DNA from: Amoebidium appalachense
Taxonomy: Eukaryota > Ichthyosporea
DNA length: 64,000 nucleotides
Reading direction: 5' to 3'
Assembly: GCA_963693365.1 (NCBI GenBank)
Contig: CAVNZM010000001.1
Location: 14,508,001-14,572,000, forward strand
This document shows, piece after piece, positions 51,028-63,006 of this stretch. The notes under the pieces were generated by a model. That model was given only the letters and a program-made list of their open reading frames with translations. It was not told the DNA's origin and searched no databases. How positions within the stretch are numbered: the first letter of the stretch is position 1; every line of letters starts with the position of its first letter. Position numbers and translations under genes: made by a program.

Positions 51028-51407
51028 TCAGTCACGGAGACTGAGGTTGGCACGGTATGTGTCGTGGGCCGGACCAGCCAGAGGCTTGGTGAAGATGTCG
51101 GCCAGGTTCTTCTTGGTGTCGATGACAGTGACGTCCCCACTGTTGATGTAGTCCTTGTTGTTGAAGTAACGAACGGCAATGTGCTTGGTCCGGTGCTTGA
51201 TGGTGTTGGAGTGGACCAGAGCAATGGTGGACTGATTGTCACAGTACACGGGGGTGGGCTCGGTCATGGGGTAGCCCAGTTCCTTGAGTAGACACGGTGC
51301 CAGGCAACATCTTGCACGGCAGCATTGAGGGCCAGGAGCTCGGCCTCACAGGTGGAAGTTGCAGTGATCGTCTGTAGCTTGGAGTGGTAGGTGACGGGGG
51401 TGCCTTC
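51028..51407 (-). pseudogene. Copia A pol fragment (RNase H C-terminus)
   Basis: 51267-51028 encodes VYCDNQSTIALVHSN...HIAVRYF...KKNLADIFTKPLAG and ends SLRD-stop, the canonical Copia RNase H tail. Relative to B it lacks one base near 51291 (GTAGACACGG against GTAGATCACGG), which breaks the frame to the upstream part, and six bases near 51118. The rest of pol is separated by the insertion of element C. Confidence 0.8.
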
Positions 51408-54400
51408 TGTAACTTAGAGGTTTCTCTGTGAGACTTTATTATTTGCTGACTTGCATTGACTGGCCCGCCGGGACCTTTATATACTTGTGGTCTGGCTCAC
51501 TGGAATGTTACATACTATTCCCGATTGGTCTACCCGCCGCTATGGATCTAGTCGCTACCAATCAAAGCACTCCAATAGAATCTTCTAGACTCTTCTAGAT
51601 CTATCCTGATCTATCGTGAACCTATCCACCAGTTTATCCCGAATATCTCGAATATTCCCGATCACTAGTGCTACGCTAACGCAGGGCATACCGGATGGCT
51701 ATCCTGTTCGACACCCCCACTTGCACTGTGTTCTATCTATGTACCGCATGCAACCTAAACCTAAGATGCAACTCTAAAACTATGCTACTATACTAACACA
51801 TATAACACCTACTACACGAACATTAACACTACACTATTTGTAGTTCTTACTCAGCCATGCCGATGGCCTGCCGATGCTGCACCAACTTAAGTCTCCCGAA
51901 AGCTTTGGTGCACATGTCGGCCACGTTACTGTTCGTGCTGCAATACACAAGTTCTACATCCCCATTCTCCACACACTCACGGGTGTAGTGGTACTGAACG
52001 TCGATGTGTTTGCTCCTGTTATGGAGCATCGGGTTCCTTGCAAGCTTGATGCTGGCCTGGTTGTCGGCGTAGATGATGGTCGCCTCACTCATATCGTAGC
52101 CCAGCTGCCCCAGCAGCTGTCGTAGCCACTTAGCCTCTTTGACTGCCAGGCACGTAGCCATATACTCCGCCTCTGTAGATGAAGTAGCCACAGTCTTCTG
52201 TTGCTTGCTGCCCCAGCTGATGGCAGATCCATTGGCAGTGAAGATGTATCCGCTCGTCGACTTACGGTCGTCGGAGTTGCCAGCGTAATCGGAGTCAGTG
52301 AATCCCTCCACTGTTGTACTCCCTCCTCGTCCTCCGCGGTAGACAATCCCGTAGTTGGTTGTCCCCTTGAGGTACCGGAGAAGATGTTTGGCTGCGTCCC
52401 AGTGTTGAAGTCCCGGGTTGCTCACGAACTTACTAAGTTCCCCCACTGCTTGTGCAATGTCTGGCCGGGTGGCCACCATTGCGTACATTAAGGAGCCCAC
52501 AGCTCTGGCATAAGGAACTTGCCGCATCGCCACTCTCTCCTCCTCGCTTGCCGGACTCATGGCCTTGCTCAACACGCATCGCTCCGGTAGCGGTGTTGAC
52601 TTAGCCTTGCAGTCGACCATGTTGAAGCGCCGCATCAATGACTTGATGTACGTTTCCTGTGACAATTTTATATCGCCTGTTGCAGCGTCACGACTGACCT
52701 GCACACCGAGTAGCAGCTTTGGCTCGCCGATCACCTTGACGGAGAACTTCGTCGCAACCTGCCTGACGAATTCTTGAATAAGATCATCTGTCGACGCCGC
52801 CACTAGCATGTCGTCCACATGCACAGCCACCACCGTCTTTCCACTTCCGTTGACCTTGAAGTAGACACATCGATCAGCTTCCACACGTGTGAAGCCAAGA
52901 TCGACCATAGCCTCATGCATCTTCTCATTCCAGCACCTTGCTGCTTGCTTGAGGCCATACAGACTTTTGTGCAAACGACACACATAGTCTTCCTTTCCGG
53001 GTACCTCGTACCCACGCGGTTGCTGCATGTACAGCTCTTCCTTGATGTCGCCGTTCAGGAACGCCGTGACGATATCTATTTGTGTGAGGTGCATGTTCTC
53101 TGCCGCTGCCATAGCGAAGAGAAGTCTGAAGCTGGTGAACTTGGCCACCGGGGCAAAGGTCTCTTCGTAGTCTATCCCCTCTTGCTGAGAGAAGCCCCTG
53201 GCCACACCACGGGCCTTGTAGCGCTCGACACTGCCGTCGGCGTTGCGTTTCATCTTGAAGACCCACTTGAAGGAAACTGCCCGACGACCTGGTGGGAGTG
53301 GCACCAGTGACCATGTCCCATTCTTGACTAGAGATTCGTACTCCTCGTCCAGCGCAGCCTTCCACTTTGCACCATCTGGCCTGGAGATTGCTTCTTCCAG
53401 TGTCACAGGGTCATCCTCATTGCTATCAGCACTCTCAATTGCTATGCTGATACTGTCGCGGTACTCTACTACACCTGCGTTGATGCCGTAGGTCCCACCG
53501 CGCCTTGTAGTCATAGACGGATAGGCACTTCTGGTTGCAACCTGCAACTCTGCACTATCTTCCTCGTCTCCTGACCCTGCCGCGTCCGAATCGCCGCTGT
53601 CCTCGCCCGCGCCGTCGCCGATAGCATCTGAATCATATCCACTGTCAGTGCCGATTGTAGGCTTCCGAAAGGAATGTTGCTTCTTGGCGCTGATTGGATC
53701 CCTCGATTCCAAGCTCTGCTGATTTCCGATTGGCTTATGCATCAGCAATTCCATTGGCTCATCTTGCACCACCGGAATACCGGCCTTTGGGGTGCATGAT
53801 TCATCGATCACCACATCTCGCCCGACGATAGTCCTGCGCGCCTCGGTGTCCCACAACAAGTACGTCTTGCTGTCACCTGTGTAGCCGACGAATTTACACT
53901 CCCGACTCTTGGCGTCTAGCTTCCTGCGCTCGTCCTTCGGCACATGGACAAATGCCTTGCTACCAAATACACGTAGATGGCTAACATCGGGCTTCTCTCC
54001 ATACCATGCCTCCCAAGGTGTCATGCCACCCAGTACTGTGGTTGGCGTCAGGTTCTTGATGTACACAGCTGCCTGTACTGCCAGCTGCCAGAACCCCATA
54101 CTCATGCCTGCTGACTGCAGCATGCAGCGCGCCGTCTCGACAATGGTCCTGTTAGCCCTCTCTGCTACACCATTCTGCTCTGGTGTGTAAGGGACTGTCG
54201 CCTCATGTTCAATGCCGCACGCTTCCAGGAACGACTTGAACTCAGTGGAGGTGTACTCACCCCCGTTGTCGGAACGCAGAATCTTGATGCTGGCACCGTG
54301 TTGCTTCTCTACGTGTGCCTTGTACTTCTTGAAGTAAGTATGCACTTGGGATTTATGTTTCATGAAGTACACCGTAGTGAACCTTGTCTTGTCGTCGATG

Positions 54401-55016
54401 AAGGTGACATAATACTTGGAACCTTGCAGCGACTCCTTGTTGAACGGTCCTGCCACATCAGAATGAACTCTGTCGAGCTTCGCTGGCGCTGTCTTGCGGG
54501 GTAGCTTACTGAAAGAGAGCCGGGCTTGCTTCCCTCTCGCGCATCCCTCGCACACACCGTCATCCTGGGGTTTGCAGTCGATGCACAGACCCTCGACGAT
54601 GTTTTCTTTAGCCATTTTCTGTAGCGTGTTTGTTGCCACATGACCAAACCGCCGGTGCCATAAACTGGCGCTGCCCTTTACCGGCTCACACACGGTGTTA
54701 CCCCCACTGCTGCCGACTGCAGTGGTCACCATGTTCACGCTCTCACATACGGGTTTCACTAGGAGACGATACAGGCCTCCCTCCACTACCCCACGGGCCA
54801 CAACTTGGCCATCTGTGGCACTCTCAATCGTACACTGTCGACCGTCGGTGATGCCTCTTAACCCGTGCTTGCCGGCGCTTGAAGCCGACATCACGTTAGT
54901 TCCAAATGCTGGCACGTACAGCACATTCTGCAGTCTAAATGTCATGCTGTTGCCCTGGAACTCACTTGTTAATCTTACGACGCCTATTCCTAGCGCCATC
55001 ACACCCGGGGTGTTAC
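51408..55016 (-). mobile_element. Copia element C, 3' part with complete integrase-RT-RNase H
   Basis: The 3' LTR is 51408-51713 (306 bp, plus-strand TGTAAC...CGACA) next to a polypurine tract CAAGTGGGGG (51714-51723). A TATATAAA on the minus strand (about 51476-51483) is a likely LTR core promoter. The insertion into A occurred after CCTTC (51403-51407), and the partner repeat is outside the window. The internal region is cut at 55016 by Copia B, so gag, protease and the 5' LTR should lie beyond 64000. Confidence 0.82.
51847..55016 (-). CDS. pol: Copia C pol polyprotein (5'-truncated, intact frame)
   Basis: 1051 codons from Met 55002, open further to the junction at 55016. Going from the N-terminus: the region after protease (GIGVVRL, NVLYVPAF); the GAG-pre-integrase zinc site (H116, H121, C140/C143 and C151/C154); the integrase core with D182 (HSDVAGPF), D245 (RSDNGGEY) and E281 (NGVAERANR); reverse transcriptase from about residue 545 (KWVFKMKRNADG, IDIVTAFLNG, LYGLKQA) with the catalytic VHVDD; and RNase H (GFTDSDYAG, SSTEAEYMA, YADNQAS, KHIDVQYH). 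It ends at TAA 51847. No stops or frameshifts, so C was active recently before B broke it. The Met at 55002 is internal, not a real start. Confidence 0.93.
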
Positions 55017-55766
55017 TGTTGTTTTGTACGGGTCTAAGGGAGCAGAGTGCACAGAGGTGTCATGTAAAAACACGACTAACACATTAATGAGAGGGCAATC
55101 GGAGTTGTTCACGAGACATTGAAAGATTTCAAACAACAACTGAATCTTTATTGTGCTCTCGGTTCCTTTTGTACTTGCGACTTATCACCTTATCACAACT
55201 AAAGAGGGAGAACCAATCGGTTCTATCAGAAGATAGAAAAACACATTCCGACAGAGCATACGCATTCCAACTTCCGATTAAACTAAAGTGTAGAAACTCT
55301 TACTTAAATAAATTAAGTAATTATACATCTAGTCACTATTAACTCACATATATATTTATGTTCGTCTCTATAAAGAAACTTATTTAAATACATATATTTC
55401 CTAGTAACAGTCGACACTCTCAAAGTGAAGACACTTTGCAATACACCGAATTCCATATATATCTATTGTCCAATCACAACACACATATATTAACAGACAG
55501 GAATGCACAACACAATCTACAGATGTACTCGCTCGCGACTATTGGCGAGCCATCCTTTTGAGAACAAACTAGGCCATTTTGAAATAAAGGAAAGACAACG
55601 AGTGAGGCTAGCCAATCACGCTACCTCTCAGATAAACAGAGGAGAGCAAATAGAAATAAAACACAATAAGTTCTTATCAGGCAAGAGAGCCAGGTGTGCA
55701 CAGATCTACAGATATCTGTGCCCACAGAAACAAGGGAGAGAGAGATACGGGGGGGGGGGGGGGGGG

Positions 55767-55860
<94 letters not shown>

Positions 55861-56224
55861 ACAAAGGAGGAAAGCAGACACGAATACAAACAAGCTAGGA
55901 CACATACATACTTCAAGGCTCTTGCTGTCATACATGGTGACGTATTCCAACATCCCCACTCAAGGGGTTGAAGTTTGTGTTCTCGTGTCTGTTGATGTGA
56001 CGGTAGATGGGGTCCAAACACAGGAGGGGCCGTCACACTCAAGTTTCCCCACTCGAGGATGCAAACCGAAGATCCTTGAGGTGGGAAGGAGAGAATCAAA
56101 ACTGAAGAGGCACACAACGACGGTTGCCTCTGAAGACTCGAAATAAGAAATCATGGTGGTTATCGCCGATATATATATATAGATAGGAAACACTAGTGTA
56201 TGTGTGACGTGTTGGTGGCTAATG

Positions 56225-56426
56225 GTTTATACTGGGGACCACCCAGGTAAACACAAGACATGAACATCTTGTGGACTGATTTATAGACTGGTGGTCAACC
56301 AGTTAAGACACGGGGAAGGTGCATCCCGTGGACTAGGTTTAGACTGGCAGTCAACCAGCACGTCATGGCTATAGATAATTATTTATACTGGGACGCCATC
56401 CCAGTTCGACATATATATAAGTCGAA
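56225..56426. promoter_or_regulatory. ladder of five stem-loops, Copia B 3' region
   Basis: The counterpart of the structures in element A: 56231-56246, 56287-56303, 56343-56358, 56387-56405 (ACTGGGACGCCATCCCAGT) and 56405-56426 (TTCGACATATATATAAGTCGAA). All five stems survive although loops and spacers differ from A. In the second hairpin the loop changes but the stem does not, and the fourth is shortened yet still pairs. This suggests selection on structure. Confidence 0.6.
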
Positions 56427-56674
56427 TATAGAAGAAAACCAATATATATGGTGGGATATGAATATAAATAAACGACGGATGGTGGAGAATAATCCCCACT
56501 GAAGATGCACACATATGACGATGGAAGACTGAGTCCCCACTGATGAAGAGAAACGATGAGGAGTAGTAGACTTTCGTTGGGAGGCATCTTGATCACCGTA
56601 GGTGTGTCAACTGCTGTCCAGGGCCCCAACCTACTCAGAAACCACTCGATGATGAACACCAGTGCACGGGTCAG

Positions 56675-59600
56675 TCACGGAGACTGAGGTTGGCACGGTG
56701 TGTGTCGTGGGCCGTACCAGCCAGAGGCTTGGTGAAGATGTCGGCCAGGTTCTTCTTGGTGTCGATGTAGGTGACAGTGACGTCCCCACTGTTGATGTAG
56801 TCCTTTGTGTTGAAGTAACGAACGGCAATGTGCTTGGTCCGGTGCTTGATGGTGTTGGAGTGGACCAGAGCAATGGTGGGACTGATTGTCACAGTACACG
56901 GGGGTGGGCTCGGTCATGGGGTAGCCCAGCTCCTTTAGTAGATCACGGTGCCAGACAACATCTTGCACGGCAGCATTGAGGGCCAGGAGCTCGGCCTCAC
57001 ACGTGGAGGTTGCAGTGATCGTCTGCAGCTTGGAGTGGTAGGTGACGGGGGAGCCTTCGAGGAGGATGACGTACCCAGACGTGGAACGACGGGTGGTGGG
57101 GCAACCAGCAAAGTCAGAATCCGAGTAGCACTCAAGGATGGGCACCTTGCTGTTGGGGGCCTTCTTCTTGTAGTAGAGGCCGAGGTTGATGGTGCCGAGC
57201 AGGTAACGAACGACACGGAGGAGAAGCTCCCAGGCAGTCTTGGTGGGCTTGGAGCTGAATCGGCCGAGGTAGCCAATGGCATACGAGATGTCAGGCCGGG
57301 AGCACCGAGCAACCCACAGCAGACGGCCGAGGAGTTCACGGTAGGGGACGGTGGTGGGCAGGGATGAGTGGGAGGTCTCGTTGATGATGGTGCCCACGGG
57401 AATAGGGGTGGCCTTAGGCTTGGCATCGACCAGGTTGAAGTCGGTGATGATGTCCTTGATGTAGGAGGACTGCAGCAGCTTGAGGGAGTCACGGGTGTAC
57501 AGCAGTTGGGTGCCGAGGAAGATGTCTGGCAGACCGACCTTGCACTCGGCAGACTTCGTGATGTGACGAACAAGCCCCTGCATGATGGTGGAGTTCCGTG
57601 TGCAGGTGATGATGGCATCATCAACGTAGTTGCCCGAACGGATGATGTGCCCGTTGGGGAACTGACGGAAGTAGACACACGGATCGGAACGGAGACGGGT
57701 GAGGCCGTGGGCAATGAGAATGGAGTTGAAGAACTCGTACCATGCCAGGGATGCCTGCTTGAGTCCGTAGATGGCCTTCTTGAGTTTCCAGACTTTGTGT
57801 TCATTGCCAGGGAGGATAAAACCAGGAGGTTGCTCCATGTACAAAGTCTCGTCGAGGGGGCTGTTGAGGAAGGCCGTGCTGATGTCGAGTTGATGGATCT
57901 CGTGGTCCTGTTGCACACCGAGGGCAAGCAGGGCACGGACGGAGGAGGACATGACGACGGGGGAAGAGTTTTCACCGTAGTCAACACCGTAGACTTGGGT
58001 GAAACCCTTGGCCACACCACGACCCTTGATCTTGGTGTCACCAGCAGAGTTGAGGACCTTCTCCGTGACAATCCACTTGAATCGGATGATGTTGGCATCG
58101 GAGGGGGGCTCAACTACGTCGAAGATGTCCTTGTCGATGAAAGCCTTGTACTCGGCAGTGAGGGCAGTCACCACTTCATCACCCTTGGTGCCAGAGCACA
58201 GCTTCTGAATTGACCGGGGCAGCTGAGACTCATCAAGGCTGGGTCGGGAGATGCTCACCATAGCCATAGCAGGCCGGGAGGAGAGACGGGAGGAACGACG
58301 GGGAACGGTACGGAGGGGCTCAGGGGCCGGGGGGTTGTCTGTGACAGACACTCGGTGGTCGGGGATGGGGGCCTGGAAGCCAGGGATGGGTGCCGTGTTG
58401 AGGGGGGAGTCGGATAACACGGGGCTGGACGGGGCCGAGTGGAACTCCGGAGACCCAGGACGAACCGGGGTGAGATGACCAGGTACGTGGTCATTGACGG
58501 CAGGGGCCGGCAGCAGGGGTTGCTGACCGGTGGGGGGGGGGGGGGGGTGGAGCCACGGGGGCAGGTACACGACGGGGGGAACGACGGATAATCACCGACG
58601 GAATTTCATCGTCATCGGAATTGGAATTTCCGGAATGCAGGGATGAATCGATTGAGGTCGTCTGATTGGTGGCCTGCACAGAAATCTGATTGGATGCCGT
58701 GGTGAATTGTGATTCGTCGAAGACGACATCGCGGTAGAGGTTGACCGTGTTGCCACGTAGATTCATGATCTTGTGGGCTTTGTTGGTGATATCCCAGCCC
58801 ACGTAGGTGCCGAGTTTGACGGTAGAGGCCAACTTGTCTCGTTTGGATGCAGGGACGTGTACATAGGCTGGGCAGCCGAACACGTGCAGGTGGGAGATGT
58901 CAGGCTTGACACCGTAGAAAATTTCAAACGGTGTACGGCCATTGGCAGCTCTGGCCGGGGTCACGTTGATGATGTAGGCAGCATGCTTGAGAGCAGCTCC
59001 CCACAGTTTGGGGGAAAGGGAGTCGGCCTTGTCCTGATGAAGGAAGCACCGAACGATCTCCTGCAGATCCCTCATCTTACGTTCAACGAAGCCGTTGAGT
59101 TGGGGGCAGTCAACCGGGGCAAATTCTTGAATGATGCCCTTGGACTGGCAGTACTGCTCCATAGCGTGGGAGGTGAACTCGGACCCAGAGTCTGAACGGA
59201 AGTGGGTCACCACCTTGTCGGGTTGCTTGTCAGTAGTCTCAACCAGGGCCTTGACGTATTCGAGAGTTTCGGATCGATCACGGAGGAGGTACACGATGGT
59301 GTAGCCGGAGGCATCACAGGTACACACGAGGGCCACCTTGTAGCCACCATAGGAGGCACAGGGAGGCTCGAAGAAGTCCATGTGCCACTTGGCACCGGGG
59401 AAGGGGCACTGGGTTCTGGTGCCGGAGAATGGGGCCTTGGTGGTCTTGCCGCAGACACAACCGAAGCAGTCAGTGGTGTCAGCCACTGAGAGGGATGAGG
59501 GGAGGCCTGTCACGAGGTCACCTCTCACCATCTTGGTGAGGGTGGACAGGGCACGATGGCCGAGACGGTGGTGCCAGAGCTGAGGATCATTGTTGACCTT

Positions 59601-59898
59601 GACGTTGGCTACCAGAGCAGTGACGGTCCGAGGGATGGAGGGACGTATCTCATAGTCAGTGATGAAGTACAGTCCATCTGTGCCTGTGAGGGAACACACG
59701 ATGTTGCCACCACGAGTGTAGAGGTATGATGGGAATGCATCCTCATCATCGAGGTGGGCAAGGAGACCCGACTTGGAGGCCATTGAGGGTGATATCAGGA
59801 AGGCTGGGGAGTCGGGTACATAGAGGGTGTTGAGGCTCAGTACTGATGTTACTCCGTTGTAGGTGACGGCCAGGTTGATGACACCACGGTGATGTGCA
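56675..59898 (-). pseudogene. pol: Copia B pol (integrase, RT, RNase H) with two frame breaks
   Basis: The integrase part (59898-58491) has the zinc site (LWHHRLGH, CFGCVCGK), D in WHMDFFEPP, D in FRSDSGSEF and E in NGFVERKMRD. The RT/RNase H part (58570-56675) has FKWIVTEK, LDISTAFLNS, IYGLKQA, the catalytic NYVDDAI, YSDSDFAG, TSTCEAELLA and VYCDNQS. The two parts are in different frames and meet in a C-run (plus-strand G-run about 58533-58548). A second break is an extra G at 56877-56880 (GGTGGGACTG here, GGTGGACTG in element A), after which the real C-terminus continues in another frame to SLRD-stop near 56671-56675. Either the copy is dead or the runs contain consensus errors. The frame is then cut by D at 59898. 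Confidence 0.85.
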
Positions 59899-60378
59899 TG
59901 TAAACAACTGTACACATGAACTGTACATGTTTACTAAAGAATGTGATCTACTAGCACACAATTCGTTCTTTGTCATGAATATCACATAAATATTATGTCC
60001 ACACCAATAGGAATCAATCTTACCTAAGAAATGAACCATGTATGATTCTACCGCTGCATACCACATAAACGAAGTGAACCAATAAGATGTTTGCATAAAT
60101 AGGACAAAGGTCTGACTGGCTCGGACCGCACCAGAATCACGAATGGCATGTTGCCACCCGCGCTGGCCGCGGATGAACCAATCCTGGGCCTTGATCCGAA
60201 ACCTGGGGGCTATATAAGAAAGCCGTCCCAGTACGGGGATCACATCAGTGAAGTCTGAGACAGACTGAGTCGGCCCATAGTAAAAGCAACCTGGCCGCGT
60301 GTGCCTTTCTACCCGTTCTCTGTCTTTATTTTGATTCAGTTGTACTCTGCCTTATCCTAACTAGTCCAACTGTTTACA
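59899..60378 (+). repeat. left LTR of element D
   Basis: 480 bp with TGTAAACA/TGTTTACA ends. A TATA box TATATAA at 60211-60217 is followed by a likely transcription start region and CTTTATTTTG. Open frames crossing it on the minus strand (to 60243) are by-products and are repeated exactly in the right LTR. Confidence 0.92.
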
Positions 60379-60523
60379 TTGGCGACCGCGGCAGGACACT
60401 GTTATACATTGCCAACTGTTTACATTGGCGACCGCGCAGTTCAAGAATCTCGCATCCTTCGAATCTCACATCTTTCAATCAGTTCAAGAATCTCACATCT
60501 TTCAATCAGCTCAAGAATCTCCC
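60379..60523 (+). promoter_or_regulatory. primer-binding region of D with a partial duplication
   Basis: The sequence CCAACTGTTTACA-TTGGCGACCGCG occurs at the LTR border (60366-60390) and again at 60411-60435, so the LTR end plus primer site has been duplicated in tandem. It is followed by three tandem CAGTTCAAGAATCTC(A/G)CATC units. The primer site would pair with a tRNA ending TCGCCA. Confidence 0.6.
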
Positions 60524-60583
60524 ATGGCCGATCACAATCCTTTTTACCCCGATGATAGGCACATCTTTCCTTGTCCGGCTTAG
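60524..60583 (+). pseudogene. possible gag start remnant in D
   Basis: An ATG in good context opens MADHNPFYPDDRHIFPCPA and stops after 19 codons. Its position just after the leader is where gag begins. The following sequence is open in pieces only. It may be the degenerate start of gag. Confidence 0.3.
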
Positions 60584-61451
60584 AATATATACACCTACAA
60601 GTTTGAAGTGGCCAGCCCACCTACACGGAAAGAATTGAAAGCATGTAAAACTTCTTTTGCTACGACACATCAAAAATGTGAAGAAAAACGAATACACAAC
60701 GAAACAACGAATACACGAACAAACGAATAAAGAATTGCTAACGAAGCAATGAACCAACGAAAAACGAACCATCACGAATACGCAATGAAATAAAGAATTA
60801 ACGACAAACGATTGCATAGAGGAAATACGAAATGAATGCAACACGAAAACAAAACGAAGTAACGAAGTTATCAAACGACAAAAAACGAAAAACGAAAGCA
60901 AAATGAATTGGAAATACGAAAATGAAAGAACGAATGCACAACACTGCTTGGGTTGCAATGCACACAGCCCCCTCTATGTTAGGAAGAAAATAAAACCGTT
61001 GCCCTTGCGTGCATTGCGCTATTGCACACTGCCATCGTGTCCATGCCACCGCATGCACGTCCACACTCGCAAGCCAGATGCACGGCCACTTTCAGCACAA
61101 ATGCACTTAACGAAGAAGATAGTCGCTGTTGCTATAGCATGTAGGACCTAAGATCTTATGAAAGTAGTGTTGCATGCATGCTTCGAATCCCTTGCTGTTC
61201 TCGAATACAGCATGCCCCATAGTTTAGCGCACAGGATGCACAACATGCGCATGAATGTATGCTGGCATGCCTAAACACATTACGAACATATGCCTGACTC
61301 ATGTATGGCGGCCCTTCCTGGTGCCACGCCCTAACGAATTTGCACTCTTGGTGCACAAAAGGCATGTAATAAAGTCGATGCAGAACTTTTGTTCATGCAT
61401 GTGAAAAACAAAGAAGGTGTTGGGTACGAATTTTAAGGTGAATGCCCGTCT

Positions 61452-61766
61452 GTGGCAATACGGTGTAACATACCAATTACACTGTCAAGCCTTGCACTAG
61501 CTGCCGGTACACCCCCACCAGAACAAAAGAATGTGGTATGGGCACCGTTCCCTCACAACCCCAGCATACAGCGTCAGTATTTTGGCTGGAAGCCTTTCAG
61601 TTTCGAATTACGAATACCCTCCTTCACTACTGAAGAAAGTGACGTGGAAGACGAATACGAATACGAATGCAAGGTGTTGTTGACTAACACATCGGACCAT
61701 CATGTGTACCTAGGCCCTGGTACGGAGGTGACCATGTTATTCCCTTGCAATATGATGACACTGTAA
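61452..61766 (+). pseudogene. open segment in D, possibly protease-linker remnant
   Basis: About 104 codons open from a non-ATG start (GTG), ending MLFPCNMMTL-stop. The part YECKVLLTNTSDHHVYLGPG and TEVTMLF resembles the beta-strand linker after the protease in Gypsy polyproteins (N-x-S/T, then G-T-x-hydrophobic) and also, loosely, dUTPase. The upstream part (FGWKPFSFELRIPSF) was not recognised. Gypsy origin is favoured because a reverse-transcriptase relic follows downstream. Confidence 0.35.
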
Positions 61767-62354
61767 CAATTTAGCACGTGCATACCCCACCAATGGGCAC
61801 ATGCGGGAGACAACCCCACAAGCTGCCTTATTGGGCACCTCTGCTAAAACGAATATTCTTCTCACGAAGGAACAGAAGAATGCCACGAACACGAACCACA
61901 CACCCCCCAGGCAGCTACTTACGTCTGATGTATGAAAGTAGTAGGTGTGTGAATTGGGTAACTACATGAACACCAACACGAAAGAAAGCACAGCACAAAG
62001 CAGTTCCACGAATACGAATGGTTTTGGTATTCCACATAACGAACAGAACCTACAGTAGGGCCACCTACAAATGAAGCAGAGGATGGGGCACCATCCAGAC
62101 CTGCACTGGAGGATATGAAAACACGAAGCGCGCTCACGAAGTTGCTTACAAAAGAAAGGGCGACTCTGACGACTTTTCTTTTTAGGCCAAGCCTCCAGAA
62201 GAATGTATTATGCCTGGAATCCCCCTGCTCAACGAAAAATGGCTGGCAAATGGGATACGAAAACTGCTCACGAATGGAAGCATGTGTTTTCTGAAGGAGG
62301 CTTGCTTTGCCTACCCTCTTCTTATGAATTATGAACCGGGCTTTTACTGGTTCT

Positions 62355-62515
62355 GACGGGTGATATATTTCTTTATGTCGCCCAACGAAGAACACTTGGG
62401 CATTTTTATTCTGTTTTTCCCAGCTCCGATGATGCAGGGTTAAAGCTGAAAGGAAAGAAGTGCTCTTTGTTCATGAAAGAAGTGGCTTTTCCGGCCATGG
62501 TGACTCGCCTTACAG
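62355..62515 (+). pseudogene. Gypsy-type reverse transcriptase relic in D
   Basis: In two plus-strand frames: YFFMSPNEEHLG (about 62364-62400), which aligns with the stretch after the YxDD motif (V-I-x-F-S-x-x-x-E-E-H), then after a one-base shift VFPSSDDAGLKLKGKKCSLF and MKEVAF (62413-62490), matching the conserved AGLKL-x-x-KKC-x-F-x-x-x-V-x-F-L-G segment of Ty3/Gypsy reverse transcriptases. A stop follows. The catalytic Asp pair itself is not preserved. Confidence 0.65.
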
Positions 62516-63006
62516 TCTTAAGGTAGAACCGGGATAAGGAGCAGCGGCTAAGCCTTGAAGCTATCCACCACTACCTGAGCTACGAAGTGACCTAAGGCTT
62601 GAGTTATATTCATTATCGAATGTTTGGTATGATCATTCATCCACACAACCAAATTACTCGCAATTGAAAACGAATCTGCGGGAGTATCCTAAAAAGGAAA
62701 AATTCCCAAAAAGAAAAATACTACTTCTACAGAAAAGCCAAGCACAGAGACGAAGCGAACAATTCGCACACACTCTGCAATAATCTTCGCCACGAAAATG
62801 AAATCACAGAAGAATGCTGCATGAATTTACGTTTTGGCAAATGAAGAAGTGCTCATAGACGTGCACAACTCTATTCCACCGTCCTTGCTCTGTTCTGTCC
62901 AGCAGCTCGGCACACACAAGAATTCTCGCTGAAGGTTGTTTATCGCCTCTCAGCCTGGTGGTTTGCTTGTCTAACGACACCACCAGGCTCCCGACAAGGG
63001 GGGGAG

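Larger units (their letters stand above)
49369..51407 (-). mobile_element. Copia element A, left (3') part
   Basis: The 3' LTR is 49369-50284 (916 bp, plus-strand ends TGTTGTTT...TTCCAACA, so TGTTGGAATA starts the LTR in element orientation). It is preceded in element orientation by a polypurine tract CCCCTTGAGTGGGGA (50285-50299). Then comes about 730 bp of non-coding 3' region with stem-loops, then the RNase H end of pol. The host sequence left of it is GGGAC (49364-49368), the expected target duplication whose partner lies outside the window. The element stops at 51407, where Copia C begins. It is the same family as element B. Confidence 0.82.

Noticed and set aside
59746-60243. Minus-strand 165-codon frame, repeated in part at 62971-63351
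   Set aside because: It lies in the LTRs of element D, so it is duplicated only because the LTR is. It reads against the element's orientation.
61919-62395. Minus-strand 158-codon frame inside element D
   Set aside because: The plus strand of the same stretch leads into a Gypsy RT relic, which fixes the coding strand. The minus frame has no recognisable motif.
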